The notes below the pieces were generated by a model. The model searched no databases. It was not told the origin of the DNA and was given only the letters and a program-made list of their open reading frames with translations. From assembly GCA_016191165.1 (NCBI GenBank), contig JACPPF010000132.1:1-64000 (forward strand): a DNA stretch of 64,000 nt, read 5' to 3'. Numbering within the stretch: position 1 is the stretch's first letter; each line of letters begins with the position of its first letter. The translations under genes and the position numbers were made by a program. The stretch is from Planctomycetota bacterium. Lineage in GTDB: Bacteria; Planctomycetota; Planctomycetia; Gemmatales; Gemmataceae. Below are positions 1 through 8,125 of this stretch, one piece after another.

Positions 1-208
1 AGGCTGGTCGAAAAATCGAGGGAAAAAAAATTTCGCCGCATCAATCCGCTTAAAACTACGTGATCGCTGGGGGAACCGCATTTGCCGACACCGCTGCCGT
101 TAGGAAAAAGAGCGGGACCGCGAACTTCGCAATAGCCTCCGAGAATTCAAACGCCTCTTGCACTTTCCCAGCTCATTTTGCTACACTCTCCCATCTTTGC
201 TTCCTGCC

Positions 209-718
209 ATGCAGGGTTTCGACGTGAGCGACCTGGCAGCGCTGATCGCCGACTTGAAATCGACCGACCTGTCCAAGCGAATTCAGGCGGCCGAGGAACT
301 TTCTTCGCGCGGTGAGGAAGTTTCGCAGGCCGTCGTGGCATTGGCCCAGGCCTGTGGCGACGACGTTGAAGAGGTCCGCGAGGCTGCGACCGCGGCGCTG
401 GAGGAGTCAGGCCCCCCTGGACTCGACGACCTGCCGGCGTTGATCGAACTATTCTGCACGCCGCAAAGTGATGTCGCCTACTGGGCGATCACGCTCGTCG
501 GTCGGCTCGGCGCTGAAGCAGCGGACGCGGTTGAACCGCTGGCGGAAGTCGTCAGGCAACATTCCGTCCCGGCCGTTCGCGAACGTGCCGCCTGGGCGCT
601 GGGGTGCATCGGTCCCGTCGCGGCCCCGTCGCTGGACGTATTGCAACTGGCGGCAACGAGTGACAACCCTCGCCTCGCCCGCCTTGCCCGTGCGGCCATC
701 GAGCAAATAATGGTTTGA
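209..718 (+). CDS. HEAT-repeat protein
   Basis: 169-residue protein made almost entirely of helical pairs of HEAT/PBS-lyase type. Alanine-rich helices with repeating patterns such as EVREAATAALEESG, DVAYWAITLVGRLG and AVRERAAWALGCIG recur roughly every 35-40 residues. Such proteins normally act as protein-binding scaffolds; no catalytic motif is visible. There is no signal peptide, so it is probably cytoplasmic. The ATG at 209 is chosen over an upstream TTG because the HEAT-like sequence begins just after it. It is followed 68 bp later by a lipoprotein nuclease-like gene on the same strand. Confidence 0.8.
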   Translation: MQGFDVSDLAALIADLKSTDLSKRIQAAEELSSRGEEVSQAVVALAQACGDDVEEVREAATAALEESGPPGLDDLPALIELFCTPQSDVAYWAITLVGRLGAEAADAVEPLAEVVRQHSVPAVRERAAWALGCIGPVAAPSLDVLQLAATSDNPRLARLARAAIEQIMV

Positions 719-786
719 TGGGGTCCTGGCTAGCGACGCTTCCCGGAAGCATCGCCCCGAAGGGTCGAACAACAAGGAGGTCCACC

Positions 787-1692
787 ATGTCGAGCAAACG
801 AGTGCTTTTTGGGTTCCTGGCCGCCTGGGTTCTGGCGCTGGGTCTGTTTGGCTGCAATGCCTCGCTGCCGCAGGCCAACATCAAAAACGGCGCCGCTGGC
901 GCCGGCGACACGATCAAGATCGCGTCGTTCAACATCCAGGTCTTCGGCGCGAGCAAGATCAAGAAGCCCAACGTTATGGACGTGCTGGCCAAGGTCGTCC
1001 GCCGTTTCGATGTGGTCGCGATTCAGGAAGTCCGGGCCACCTCCGACGACATTCTGCCGACGTTTGTCAAAAAGATCAACGAGACCGGTGCCCGCTACGA
1101 ATTCGTCATCGGCCCGCGACTCGGTCGGACGAATAGCAAGGAGCAGTACGCCTACGTTTTCAATGCCGCCAAGATCGATCTGGTTGCTGATTCGGTCTAT
1201 ACCGTGCCGGACCCGCAGGACCTCTTGCATCGCGAGCCGCTGGTGGCGCGATTCCGTGTCGCCGGGCTTCCGGTGAGCCAGGCATTTTCATTTAGCCTGG
1301 TTAACATTCACACCGACCCGGATGAAACCAAAACCGAAATGGACGCGCTGGCGGATGTTTTCGCGGGGGTGCAAAACAACGGCAGCGGCGAGGACGACGT
1401 CATCTTGCTGGGCGATCTCAACGTCAACGACAAGAAGCTTGGACGGCTCGGGCGACTACCCGATATCTCCAACGCGATTGTCGGCTTGATGACCAACACG
1501 CGCAAGACCAAGATGTACGACAACATCATCTTCAACCGTCGGGCGACCGTCGAGTACACGGGTCGCTTTGGCGTCGTGGACCTCATGGCCGATTACAACC
1601 TGACGATGAAGCAGGCGCTCGACGTGTCCGATCACCTGCCCATCTGGGCCGAATTCAGCGTATGGGAAGGCGGCAAGGCGCCGCCGCGATAG
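787..1692 (+). CDS. Endonuclease/exonuclease/phosphatase-family lipoprotein (DNase I-like)
   Basis: 301 residues. A hydrophobic leader ends in the lipobox LFGC (Cys23), so the mature protein is probably lipid-anchored outside the cytoplasmic membrane. The EEP fold motifs follow in order: IASFNIQVFG near residue 48, AIQEVR (metal-binding Glu), VNIHTDPDE, ILLGDLNVND (Asp/Asn pair) and the C-terminal SDHLPIWA (Asp-His). The FNIQVFG start resembles eukaryotic-type DNase I more than exonuclease III, but substrate (DNA, phosphoinositide or other phosphodiester) is not settled by sequence. The ATG at 787 is preceded by AAGGAGG at 774-780, which fixes the start. Confidence 0.85.
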   Translation: MSSKRVLFGFLAAWVLALGLFGCNASLPQANIKNGAAGAGDTIKIASFNIQVFGASKIKKPNVMDVLAKVVRRFDVVAIQEVRATSDDILPTFVKKINETGARYEFVIGPRLGRTNSKEQYAYVFNAAKIDLVADSVYTVPDPQDLLHREPLVARFRVAGLPVSQAFSFSLVNIHTDPDETKTEMDALADVFAGVQNNGSGEDDVILLGDLNVNDKKLGRLGRLPDISNAIVGLMTNTRKTKMYDNIIFNRRATVEYTGRFGVVDLMADYNLTMKQALDVSDHLPIWAEFSVWEGGKAPPR

Positions 1693-1793
1693 GAATTTGC
1701 GGCTTGCGAATCGGTCGGGCCATCGCCCCGCCGCGACATCGTGGCGACGGCCTGATCGGTATCGTGCCCCGCGTGCGTTCGTATCATTTCTTG

Positions 1794-2591
1794 ATGACGA
1801 TCTTTCAAGGCAAGAGCGTATTGATCACGGGGGCGTCGTCCGGCATCGGACGGGGCGTCGCATTGCGTCTCGCCGGGCTGGGCGCCCAGATAGGCCTGGT
1901 AGCCCGAAATCAGGACGCGCTGGAACTGGTTCGCAAGGAGATTGCCGCCGCTGGCGGGACCGCTGTCGTTTTGCCGGCCGACGTGACCGACGCGGAACAG
2001 GTGCGGGCTTCGGTGGAGGGCATGATTGCCCAGTTCGGGCAGCTGGACATTTTACTGGCGTCGGCGGGCTTGTCCTTGCGGGCTTACTTCGAGAGCTGCC
2101 AGCTTGAGGCCCTGGAACGGGTGATGCGCGTCAATTTCTTCGGCGCCCTCTACGCCACGCATTTCGCGCTGCCCCACGTGAAAAAGGCGAAGGGCTCGCT
2201 GGTGGCCGTCAGCAGTCTCACCGGCAAGCGCGGCATTCCGTCCTATGCGATTTACGGCGCGAGCAAGTTCGCGATTCAAGGACTCTACGAGGCGCTGGAG
2301 CTGGAGCTGAGACCAGACGGCGTGCATGTCGGAGTTGTGTCGCCGGCGTTTGTCGATACGCCGCTGCGCGCCAACGTGCTTGGCCCGGACGGTCAGCCGT
2401 GGGCCAATCCGCCCGCGCCGCCGTTTCGGGTCTGGCCCGTGGAAAAGTGCGTCGATCGCATTATTCGCCTGCTGGTGAAGCGCAAGCGCCAAACCTTGAT
2501 GCCGTGGTTCGCGGGGCCGTTGTTGACCTTTGACGAGCTACTGGGCCGGGTGCTGGGCGATCGCATTCTGATGCGGCGGTTTCCGCCTTGA
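1794..2591 (+). CDS. Short-chain dehydrogenase/reductase (SDR)
   Basis: 265 residues, the usual classical SDR length. The NAD(P)-binding glycine motif TGASSGIG is near residue 13, followed by VLPADVTD (adenine-ring pocket), the SVxxSS-type strand VAVSSLTGKRG and the catalytic YxxxK (YGASK). The C-terminal half (LELRPDGVHVGVVSPAFVDTP) is typical of DltE-like or 11-beta-HSD-like SDRs. Substrate cannot be predicted. ATG 1794 was chosen because the fold starts there (MTIFQGKSVLITGASSG); upstream in-frame sequence is low-complexity read-through of the intergenic region. Confidence 0.88.
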   Translation: MTIFQGKSVLITGASSGIGRGVALRLAGLGAQIGLVARNQDALELVRKEIAAAGGTAVVLPADVTDAEQVRASVEGMIAQFGQLDILLASAGLSLRAYFESCQLEALERVMRVNFFGALYATHFALPHVKKAKGSLVAVSSLTGKRGIPSYAIYGASKFAIQGLYEALELELRPDGVHVGVVSPAFVDTPLRANVLGPDGQPWANPPAPPFRVWPVEKCVDRIIRLLVKRKRQTLMPWFAGPLLTFDELLGRVLGDRILMRRFPP

Positions 2592-2592
2592 G

Positions 2593-2645
2593 CCGCTTGC
2601 GGTTTAGCGTTCGCGCCACGCCATGCGTACGTTAAATGGAAGCGG
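2593..2645. repeat. Intergenic imperfect palindrome (tttagcg-type repeat)
   Basis: The arms CCGCTTGCGGTTTAGCG and CGTTAAATGGAAGCGG form an imperfect inverted repeat between two convergent genes. Related sequence recurs at 35132-35188 and 62199-62240, also beside gene ends. It may serve as a bidirectional terminator or a REP-like element; no U-run is attached. Confidence 0.6.
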
Positions 2646-2647
2646 AT

Positions 2648-3811
2648 TCACCGAATGAGCACGTCCGGCCGCACGAATTCCGCTCCCTGAATGCGAATGC
2701 GTTTGAGTGGCCAGTTCTCGGCGGCCGTGATGGCGCGCGGGCCTTCGTCGGAGATGAGGAAGGTGTCGCAACTGACCGACGCGCCAACCGCGACGCACCA
2801 GGTGATCGCCCAGCGCGCTTGCAAGAGGCTCTCGTCGCTCAGGACCAGGTTCGATTCGACGGGCGCATGGCCCGTCACATGCCCTTGCGGCGCCAGGTAG
2901 AATTCGTGCTCCACGCCGGTGAGTTGATAGATGCGCTGCCCGGTCAGAAGGATTTGCCTGGGGACGGAATCCGGCCAGCTCCCGGCGACATAGGTGGCGC
3001 TGATCTTGCAGGCGCAGTCGTGATCGCGTCGGAAGTTGGCGTCGGGTTGCCCGATCGAGATCGATCGGCTCGCGCGGGCACACAGACCGTACTTGCGCGC
3101 GCACGCGGTCATAACACAGTTTCGCGTGATCGGCGTGGACGTGAAGGCCGGCTGGCGATAGGCTCGGCCCCGGCCGTCCGCGGTGACGGCCACCATGACC
3201 GGATGGACGCCACGGTGCATGAGCCGATGGCTGATCTGTCCCGCGATCTCGCGCTCGGTTTCTCCCACGGACAGCGTCCTGCCGGTTGCCTCGAGTGCGT
3301 GGCTCAGCGTCTGTCCGAGGGTGCGATAGCAGGCAATTTCGTAATCGGTCAAGGTGCGGCGCATCTGCTGCATCGGCACGTCGATCAACTTACACGAGCC
3401 AAAAGCGGCATCGGTCGCAACGTTCCGCCCCTGGCACAGATCGGCAAGCAGGCCAGCGCGCCCGAGGTGCCAGGGCCATTCCTTGAGTTGAAAGCCGAGC
3501 CCGTCGAGCTCTTCATCGAAAAGCCGTTGCGAATCGACATTGCTGCCAACCAGCCAGCGGCTTTCGGGCGTGAAGAAAAGTACGGGCATGGCGGCGGGAT
3601 CGAGGATGCCGCGCGCTGTTCCACCGGCCGTAAGCCAGGCGAAGTTTTCCGGCGTCTGCACCAGCAACGCTTCACAGCCCGCCTCTTGCAAGAGGGCCGC
3701 GACGCGCGCCTGCTTCAGCTCCATGTCGGTGCGCCGGTCCATCGGCATGCCGAGGTTGATCTCGACCGCGCTAATCGTCGCGGGAATCCGGGTTTCTTCC
3801 ATCACACTCAT
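2648..3811 (-). CDS. M24 peptidase (creatinase/aminopeptidase P) homologue, probably metal-free
   Basis: 387 residues with a creatinase-type N-terminal domain (ALLVQTPENFAWLTAGG, VLFFTPESRWLV) and a pita-bread-like C-terminal half ending ITAAENWPLKRIRIQGAEFVRPDVLIR. The usual metal ligands of M24 enzymes (two Asp, the His of a GHG motif, two Glu) are not recognisable: the expected first-Asp segment reads CVMTACARKYGLCARASRS and there is no GHGIG. It is probably a non-hydrolytic or substrate-binding pseudoenzyme. The start is ATG 3811; later in-frame ATGs at 3802 and 3724 are possible, and no strong ribosome site decides. The next gene upstream on the same strand is the gamma-carbonic anhydrase-like gene. 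Confidence 0.72.
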   Translation of the reverse strand: MSVMEETRIPATISAVEINLGMPMDRRTDMELKQARVAALLQEAGCEALLVQTPENFAWLTAGGTARGILDPAAMPVLFFTPESRWLVGSNVDSQRLFDEELDGLGFQLKEWPWHLGRAGLLADLCQGRNVATDAAFGSCKLIDVPMQQMRRTLTDYEIACYRTLGQTLSHALEATGRTLSVGETEREIAGQISHRLMHRGVHPVMVAVTADGRGRAYRQPAFTSTPITRNCVMTACARKYGLCARASRSISIGQPDANFRRDHDCACKISATYVAGSWPDSVPRQILLTGQRIYQLTGVEHEFYLAPQGHVTGHAPVESNLVLSDESLLQARWAITWCVAVGASVSCDTFLISDEGPRAITAAENWPLKRIRIQGAEFVRPDVLIR

Positions 3812-3868
3812 GGGATTCTCGAATCAAGTCGCTTGTGTCTTTGCGGGTGCGCAAAAGCCGGATTGTCG

Positions 3869-4384
3869 CTAGCGCGCCCACGGCGGCGGATAGGCGCCGC
3901 GCACGTAACGCTGGGCCATTTCCAGATAATGGGCGCAAATCGTGTGCGTCCGGTTGATTTCCTCGGGCGTGATCGCTCGCACCACTTTACCGGGCACTCC
4001 CATCACGACCGAGCGCGGCGGGATGCGTCGGCCTTCCGTGACGAGCGTGCCGGCTGCAATCAGACATTCCGCGCCAATCTCGCACCCGGACAGGAGCGTG
4101 GCGCCCATGCCGATGAGCGTGTCTTGGCCGATGGCCGTCCCGTGCAAGATCGCGCCATGCCCGACGACAACGCCTTCGCCGATCGTCATGGGCGCGTCCG
4201 TGTCGGTATGAACGATGCAGCCATCCTGGATGTTGACGCGTGGCCCAAACGTGATCGTCGCCAGATCGCCGCGCACGATGGTGCCGAACCAGAGGTTCAC
4301 TCCAGCGCCGAATACCACGTTGCCAGTGACGATCGCCGTCGAGGCGACGTAATAATCCTTGATGGCGCGCATGTTGGCATCCAT
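3869..4384 (-). CDS. Gamma-carbonic anhydrase-like hexapeptide-repeat protein
   Basis: 171 residues of left-handed beta-helix hexapeptide repeats (IVTGNVVFGAGVNLWFGTIVRGD, ITFGPRVNIQDGCIVH). Candidate zinc ligands are His in CIVHTD and both His of VGHGAILHG, the pattern of the YrdA/PaaY/CaiE-type gamma carbonic anhydrase family. Catalysis is unproven in many of these homologues. The second in-frame ATG (4384) is preferred: a GAGGA ribosome site lies about 7 nt before it, whereas it abuts the first ATG (4390) with almost no spacing. Confidence 0.85.
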   Translation of the reverse strand: MDANMRAIKDYYVASTAIVTGNVVFGAGVNLWFGTIVRGDLATITFGPRVNIQDGCIVHTDTDAPMTIGEGVVVGHGAILHGTAIGQDTLIGMGATLLSGCEIGAECLIAAGTLVTEGRRIPPRSVVMGVPGKVVRAITPEEINRTHTICAHYLEMAQRYVRGAYPPPWAR

Positions 4385-4587
4385 GAACATTCCTCGTCAA
4401 GCCGTCGGGTTGGAGAGGGTCTACCCTTTTTTCATGATACTCGTTAGTCCCTTGCGGCGAACCCCCGGTTTGACGATGATAACCAGGCAAGCTGAGAAAA
4501 AGCGAGCGGATAATCCCAGAATACGGGTTTTTCGATTTGCACCGGAGCTCATGGGCATGATTCAAACAGGCCCCGGCGGAAAAAAAC

Positions 4588-5403
4588 GTGAATACACGCG
4601 CCATCTTCTTTCCGTTCGATCTCTTCGGCAGCGCCGGCACGAGAGCCGGCGTCGAATTGCTCGCCGACGCGTTTCAGGAATTCCTGGCCGACAACAAACG
4701 CGAGCGGATCGCCACCCGGGCCCGGGCCTTAGCCAACAAGCTCCGCTTTGAAGAATACACGTTTGAAACGCTGGCCGATTATCAGGACTGGCGCGGCCAG
4801 GCGCGCGGACGCGTTCGCCAGATACTCAAGCAAAACGAGTTTCTTCTCTGGGTGACCGGCAACCACCTCGGCGCAATCCCGATTTATGATGAACTCGACG
4901 CCAGCGCCCTGGTTGTGCAACTCGACGCCCATCTGGACATTTACAACCTCAGCGATTGCACGCCCGAACTGTCCCACGGCAATTTTCTCCTGCACGCCGA
5001 GTTGCCCCTACCGAGGATTGTCAATCTGGGTCATCGTGAGCTGCTGTTGAGGCCTGAGTACATCAAGAAATACTACGACGCGAGTTTTTCCGCCGCGGAG
5101 GTGGTAAGCGACGAGGATACCGTTCTGGGCAAACTCGGGGCGTTGTGTGGCGATGCCGAGCGCGTGTTGATCGACCTCGATTGCGACGTGTTCGACCCGG
5201 CGTTCTTCCCCGCCGTGGCCGAGGGGCGACCGTTCGGATTGTCGCCGGCCTTTTTGCTGAAGGTGCTCAACGTGGTGGACAAGGACAAGCTGATTGGGTT
5301 GGTCATCAGCGAATTCGACCCGGCTCGGGATCAACGCGACCGCTGCCTGGAGACGCTGATGTGGCTGATCGAGTATCTGTTGCTTTGGAAATATGACGGT
5401 TAG
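4588..5403 (+). CDS. Arginase/agmatinase-fold (ureohydrolase) family protein
   Basis: 271 residues. Ureohydrolase metal motifs appear in the expected order: VTGNHLGAIP (GGDHS position), VVQLDAHLDIY (DAHxD), a SHGNFLLH segment, VLIDLDCDVFDPAF (DxDxxDP) and ISEFDPARD (E-x-D-P). This supports a di-manganese amidino-hydrolase fold. GNHLG in place of GGDHS and the short length make the substrate (arginine, agmatine, formiminoglutamate or other) uncertain. The start is a GTG with CGGA upstream. Its 3' end overlaps the convergent PQQ-protein gene by about 98 bp. Confidence 0.78.
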   Translation: MNTRAIFFPFDLFGSAGTRAGVELLADAFQEFLADNKRERIATRARALANKLRFEEYTFETLADYQDWRGQARGRVRQILKQNEFLLWVTGNHLGAIPIYDELDASALVVQLDAHLDIYNLSDCTPELSHGNFLLHAELPLPRIVNLGHRELLLRPEYIKKYYDASFSAAEVVSDEDTVLGKLGALCGDAERVLIDLDCDVFDPAFFPAVAEGRPFGLSPAFLLKVLNVVDKDKLIGLVISEFDPARDQRDRCLETLMWLIEYLLLWKYDG

Positions 5404-6763
5404 GTTGTTTGATTACGAGCCGATCTACTTCCCAAGGCGAGCGGGAGGAAACAATACCCCCCACCAGCCCGGAGCGCAAGCGACGGGTCCAGCGGACATC
5501 TGCCCCGTCGCTCGCGCTCCGGGCTGGTAAGTTAATACCGACCGCTCGCCTGATACCAATGCCGAACAGATGCTTCTCGCCGCGCACGAAGATTTGGCCA
5601 TCGGAAATGGCTGGCGAGGCGATGATTTGCTCGCCCATCGCGTTGTCGGCGAGCAATTCGAAATCGCTGCCCGCGCGGATCACCTTCACGTTCCCCTCTT
5701 TAGTCGCGATATAGACGCGCTCGCCGGCGGCAACGGGAGAGGCGTGGAATTGCTCGCCGAGCCGTTCCTTCCAGACGGCCGCCCCGGTCTTCGCGTCCAG
5801 GCAGGTGACGAAACTTCGGTCGCCTGGCAAGTAGATCAGTCCCTTGTACAGCAAGGGCGACGGCAGGAACGCGTTGGCTTTCTTGTTCGTCCACAGGACG
5901 TGCGTCTTGGTCAGGTCGCCTTTCCTGTCGTCGAGTTTGATCGCCATCGTGCTGACACCGGAGCACGCGAAGATGGTGTCGCCCTGGACGATCGGGCTGG
6001 GGATGCACTGGAAGTGCATGCCATCGACGCGCCAGAGCTCATCCCCTTTCACGGCGTCGTAGCCGCGCGCGAAGTTGGTGCCGAACGTGACGATTTGCAG
6101 CCGATCCTTCACCTTCACCGCGAGCGGGCTGGTCCAGTTGACGGAGGTGGGGCGATCAGCCTTCCAGCGGTTCTTGCCGGTTTTGGGATCGACGGCCAAG
6201 AGATAGGACTGGCTCCAGTGATCGACCTGCACGTAGAGCGTATCGCCGGCCAGGATCGGGGAGGTCCCCATGCCCCAGCGATTGCGGAAGGGACCATATT
6301 CCTGGGCCAGGGAGCGAATCCAGACCGGCCTGCCAGTTGCGTTTTCGAGTGCCGCCAGTTCGCCGGTGCCGAAGAGGACGTAGATGTTTTTCCCATCGGT
6401 CGCAGGCGTCGGCACGGCCATGCCGCCGGGAGGATAGAGGTCGGTCGGTGCGGTCCCGAAGAGGCGGGCGTGCCAGAGAAGTTTGCCGTCGGTGCGGTGG
6501 TAGCACTGCACGTGGAGCCGATCGTTTTGTCGGCCGTCGGACGCGGTGACGAAAACGCGTTCGCCCCAGACGATCGGCTGGCTGACGCCGGCGCCGGGCA
6601 AGGCGACTTTCCAGCGTACGTTCTTGGTCGCCGACCACGACAGCGGCAGCTTGGATTCGCTGGAAATGCCGCGATTGGCGGGGCCACGCCACTGGGGCCA
6701 GTTGTCGGCGTGGGCGGTCACCGTAAAACCGAATAGGGTAAGCCAAATGATTGCACGTATCAT
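5306..6763 (-). CDS. Outer membrane-type PQQ-like beta-propeller repeat protein
   Basis: 485 residues with an N-terminal signal peptide (IIWLTLFGFTVTAHA) and the start NWPQWRGPANRGISSESKLP seen in planctomycete PQQ-like WD40 proteins. Propeller blades carry repeating signatures such as LLAVDPKTGKNRW, VTCLDAKTGAAVWKERLG and GKLLWHARL. It is probably exported and non-enzymatic, or an alcohol-dehydrogenase-like beta-propeller. The last ~80 residues depart from the family: they are translated from the palindrome at 5463-5528 and then antisense to the arginase-fold gene, so the natural stop may have been lost. Confidence 0.82.
   Translation of the reverse strand: MIRAIIWLTLFGFTVTAHADNWPQWRGPANRGISSESKLPLSWSATKNVRWKVALPGAGVSQPIVWGERVFVTASDGRQNDRLHVQCYHRTDGKLLWHARLFGTAPTDLYPPGGMAVPTPATDGKNIYVLFGTGELAALENATGRPVWIRSLAQEYGPFRNRWGMGTSPILAGDTLYVQVDHWSQSYLLAVDPKTGKNRWKADRPTSVNWTSPLAVKVKDRLQIVTFGTNFARGYDAVKGDELWRVDGMHFQCIPSPIVQGDTIFACSGVSTMAIKLDDRKGDLTKTHVLWTNKKANAFLPSPLLYKGLIYLPGDRSFVTCLDAKTGAAVWKERLGEQFHASPVAAGERVYIATKEGNVKVIRAGSDFELLADNAMGEQIIASPAISDGQIFVRGEKHLFGIGIRRAVGINLPARSASDGADVRWTRRLRSGLVGGIVSSRSPWEVDRLVIKQPNRHISKATDTRSATSASPGSGRVDPEPGRIR
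5463..5528. repeat. 25-bp-arm inverted repeat (accagccc family)
   Basis: The left arm starts ACCAGCCCGGAGCGCAAGCG at 5463 and the right arm ends CTCGCGCTCCGGGCTGGT at 5528. The 25-nt arms differ at one position. The element lies downstream of the arginase-fold gene and inside the extended 3' end of the PQQ-protein gene. Related copies: 34121-34220, 47611-47670 and 63761-63823. Confidence 0.85.
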
Positions 6764-6773
6764 TACAGATCAC

Positions 6774-6857
6774 CTGAAGCCCCGGCGTGAGCGCAGCGAA
6801 CCCCGGGGATCGTACGATTTCATCCCAGGGACTCGCTGCACTTGCCCCTGGGCTTCA
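6774..6857. repeat. Long imperfect inverted repeat between two minus-strand genes
   Basis: The left arm begins TGAAGCCCCGGCGTGAGCGC and the right arm ends TGCCCCTGGGCTTCA; the middle is less well matched. It occupies almost the whole 95-bp gap between the PQQ-protein gene and the next gene upstream. Likely an intergenic palindromic repeat that may form a stable RNA hairpin. Confidence 0.65.
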
Positions 6858-6858
6858 C

Positions 6859-7965
6859 CTATTGTTTGGTTGCAACCCCCTTACCCGTCGCGTCCACGAC
6901 GCGCAGGATGAACTCCCAGTTCGGCTCCGGGTTGGGCGCTGCCGATTGACTGATCTTCACCAGCACCGTGTTCTTGCCGGCCTTCAACTTCACGGGAAAG
7001 CGATGCCGATCGTGGCGGACGCCGTTGCGCCATTCCTCAAACGAAAAGACTTTGACGCCGTTGACGAAGACCGCGAAGTTGTCATCCGCGGCGCCGCGCA
7101 TCTCAGCGTCCATCGCCCTGGCTACGTGAAAATACGAATAGGCGAAAGCGATGGCGTCGTCGGCGCTGCCCAGGGCGCGCTTCTCGCGCAGATCGACGAG
7201 CGCCTGATGCCGGCTGCTTGAATTGTTGGCCGGCTCCTTCACCTGGTAGCGTTTCCAGCGCACCTTGCCTTTTTGGCCGACGAGTTCGGCTGTGAGATCG
7301 ACGCTTTTCTCGGGCGGGTACGTTGACCTCAAACCTTTCTGGCCATGTCCGTCGAACGGGCCGATGAGATGCCAGTTCATCAAGAAACCGAGATGCTCGC
7401 CGACCGACACCTTGACGCCATGCTTTTCCAGCCCGGCCGCGGCCGCGCGGGCCTGGAGCATGTCGCGCGATTTGTCGAATGCCTGGCGGTAAAGTTCGAC
7501 CGTCTTGGCCTTGCTCGCCCTGTCGAGCAGGAGGGCGACGGCCTCGTAGCGAAATTCGGGATCGTCGAGCCAGTCGGGATAAAGGCGAGCCGACGTGCCG
7601 GGCTTTTGGTGTTCAAGGAACTCCAGCGCAAATCGACGGGCCCTGCCTTCCTTCGCGGGGTTTTTGACAAACGCCAGGATCTTGCCAGTGGCAATCGCCT
7701 TGCCTGCCTTTGTCTCACGTTCAGCGATTTTGTCAAACGCAAGACGCAACCAGTTGGCGGCCACGGTGTCGCCCGTGCTCATGCCCTCAAGAATCGCTGG
7801 CAGCGTGTCGGTCCTGGCGTTGCTCAGGCGCATCCACGCCGCCCGGCCTTCCGGCGTGCCGCGGCCCTGCTTGGCGACGAGAGTGATGTCGGGGTGGAGG
7901 GCATCGCCGCTAGCCAAAGCGCAAATGGTTGTTATTAGACAGGGCCGAAGGGAAACCAAAAGCAT
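6859..7965 (-). CDS. Secreted protein of unknown function with C-terminal jelly-roll-like module
   Basis: 368 residues with a plausible signal peptide (LLVSLRPCLITTICALASG). The middle is helical and HEAT-like (RARRFALEFLEHQ, DWLDDPEFRYEAVALLLDRASKA). The C-terminal ~150 residues begin HLIGPFDGHGQKGLRSTYPPE and contain DDNFAVFVNGVKVFSFEEWRNG and VKLKAGKNTVLVKISQ, a pattern found in sugar-binding beta-sandwich modules attached to glycosidases. No catalytic domain is recognised. GAGG about 6 nt before ATG 7965 supports the start. A role in polysaccharide binding is only inference. Confidence 0.6.
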   Translation of the reverse strand: MLLVSLRPCLITTICALASGDALHPDITLVAKQGRGTPEGRAAWMRLSNARTDTLPAILEGMSTGDTVAANWLRLAFDKIAERETKAGKAIATGKILAFVKNPAKEGRARRFALEFLEHQKPGTSARLYPDWLDDPEFRYEAVALLLDRASKAKTVELYRQAFDKSRDMLQARAAAAGLEKHGVKVSVGEHLGFLMNWHLIGPFDGHGQKGLRSTYPPEKSVDLTAELVGQKGKVRWKRYQVKEPANNSSSRHQALVDLREKRALGSADDAIAFAYSYFHVARAMDAEMRGAADDNFAVFVNGVKVFSFEEWRNGVRHDRHRFPVKLKAGKNTVLVKISQSAAPNPEPNWEFILRVVDATGKGVATKQ

Positions 7966-8125
7966 TCAGGACCTCGGCAGGAATAAGAAGGAGGTTGCGA
8001 AAGAAACCAGGATAACCGGCTATCCGGAAAAGTCATCTGCTTTTTGGTTTTTTTTTTGCACACCATGGCACCGGGGATCTTGTTGATGAGTCGTCATAAA
8101 TTCGGCCGGATGCGGCATGCCTGCG

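Noticed and set aside
2636-4447. Long plus-strand open frame opposite the M24-like and carbonic-anhydrase-like genes
   Set aside because: Composition is a shadow of the two minus-strand genes; no family sequence or ribosome site.
8010-8065. Hairpin GGATAaccggcTATCC followed by a long T-run
   Set aside because: The T-run starts about 13 nt after a weak 5-bp stem, too far for a normal intrinsic terminator, and no plus-strand gene ends there.
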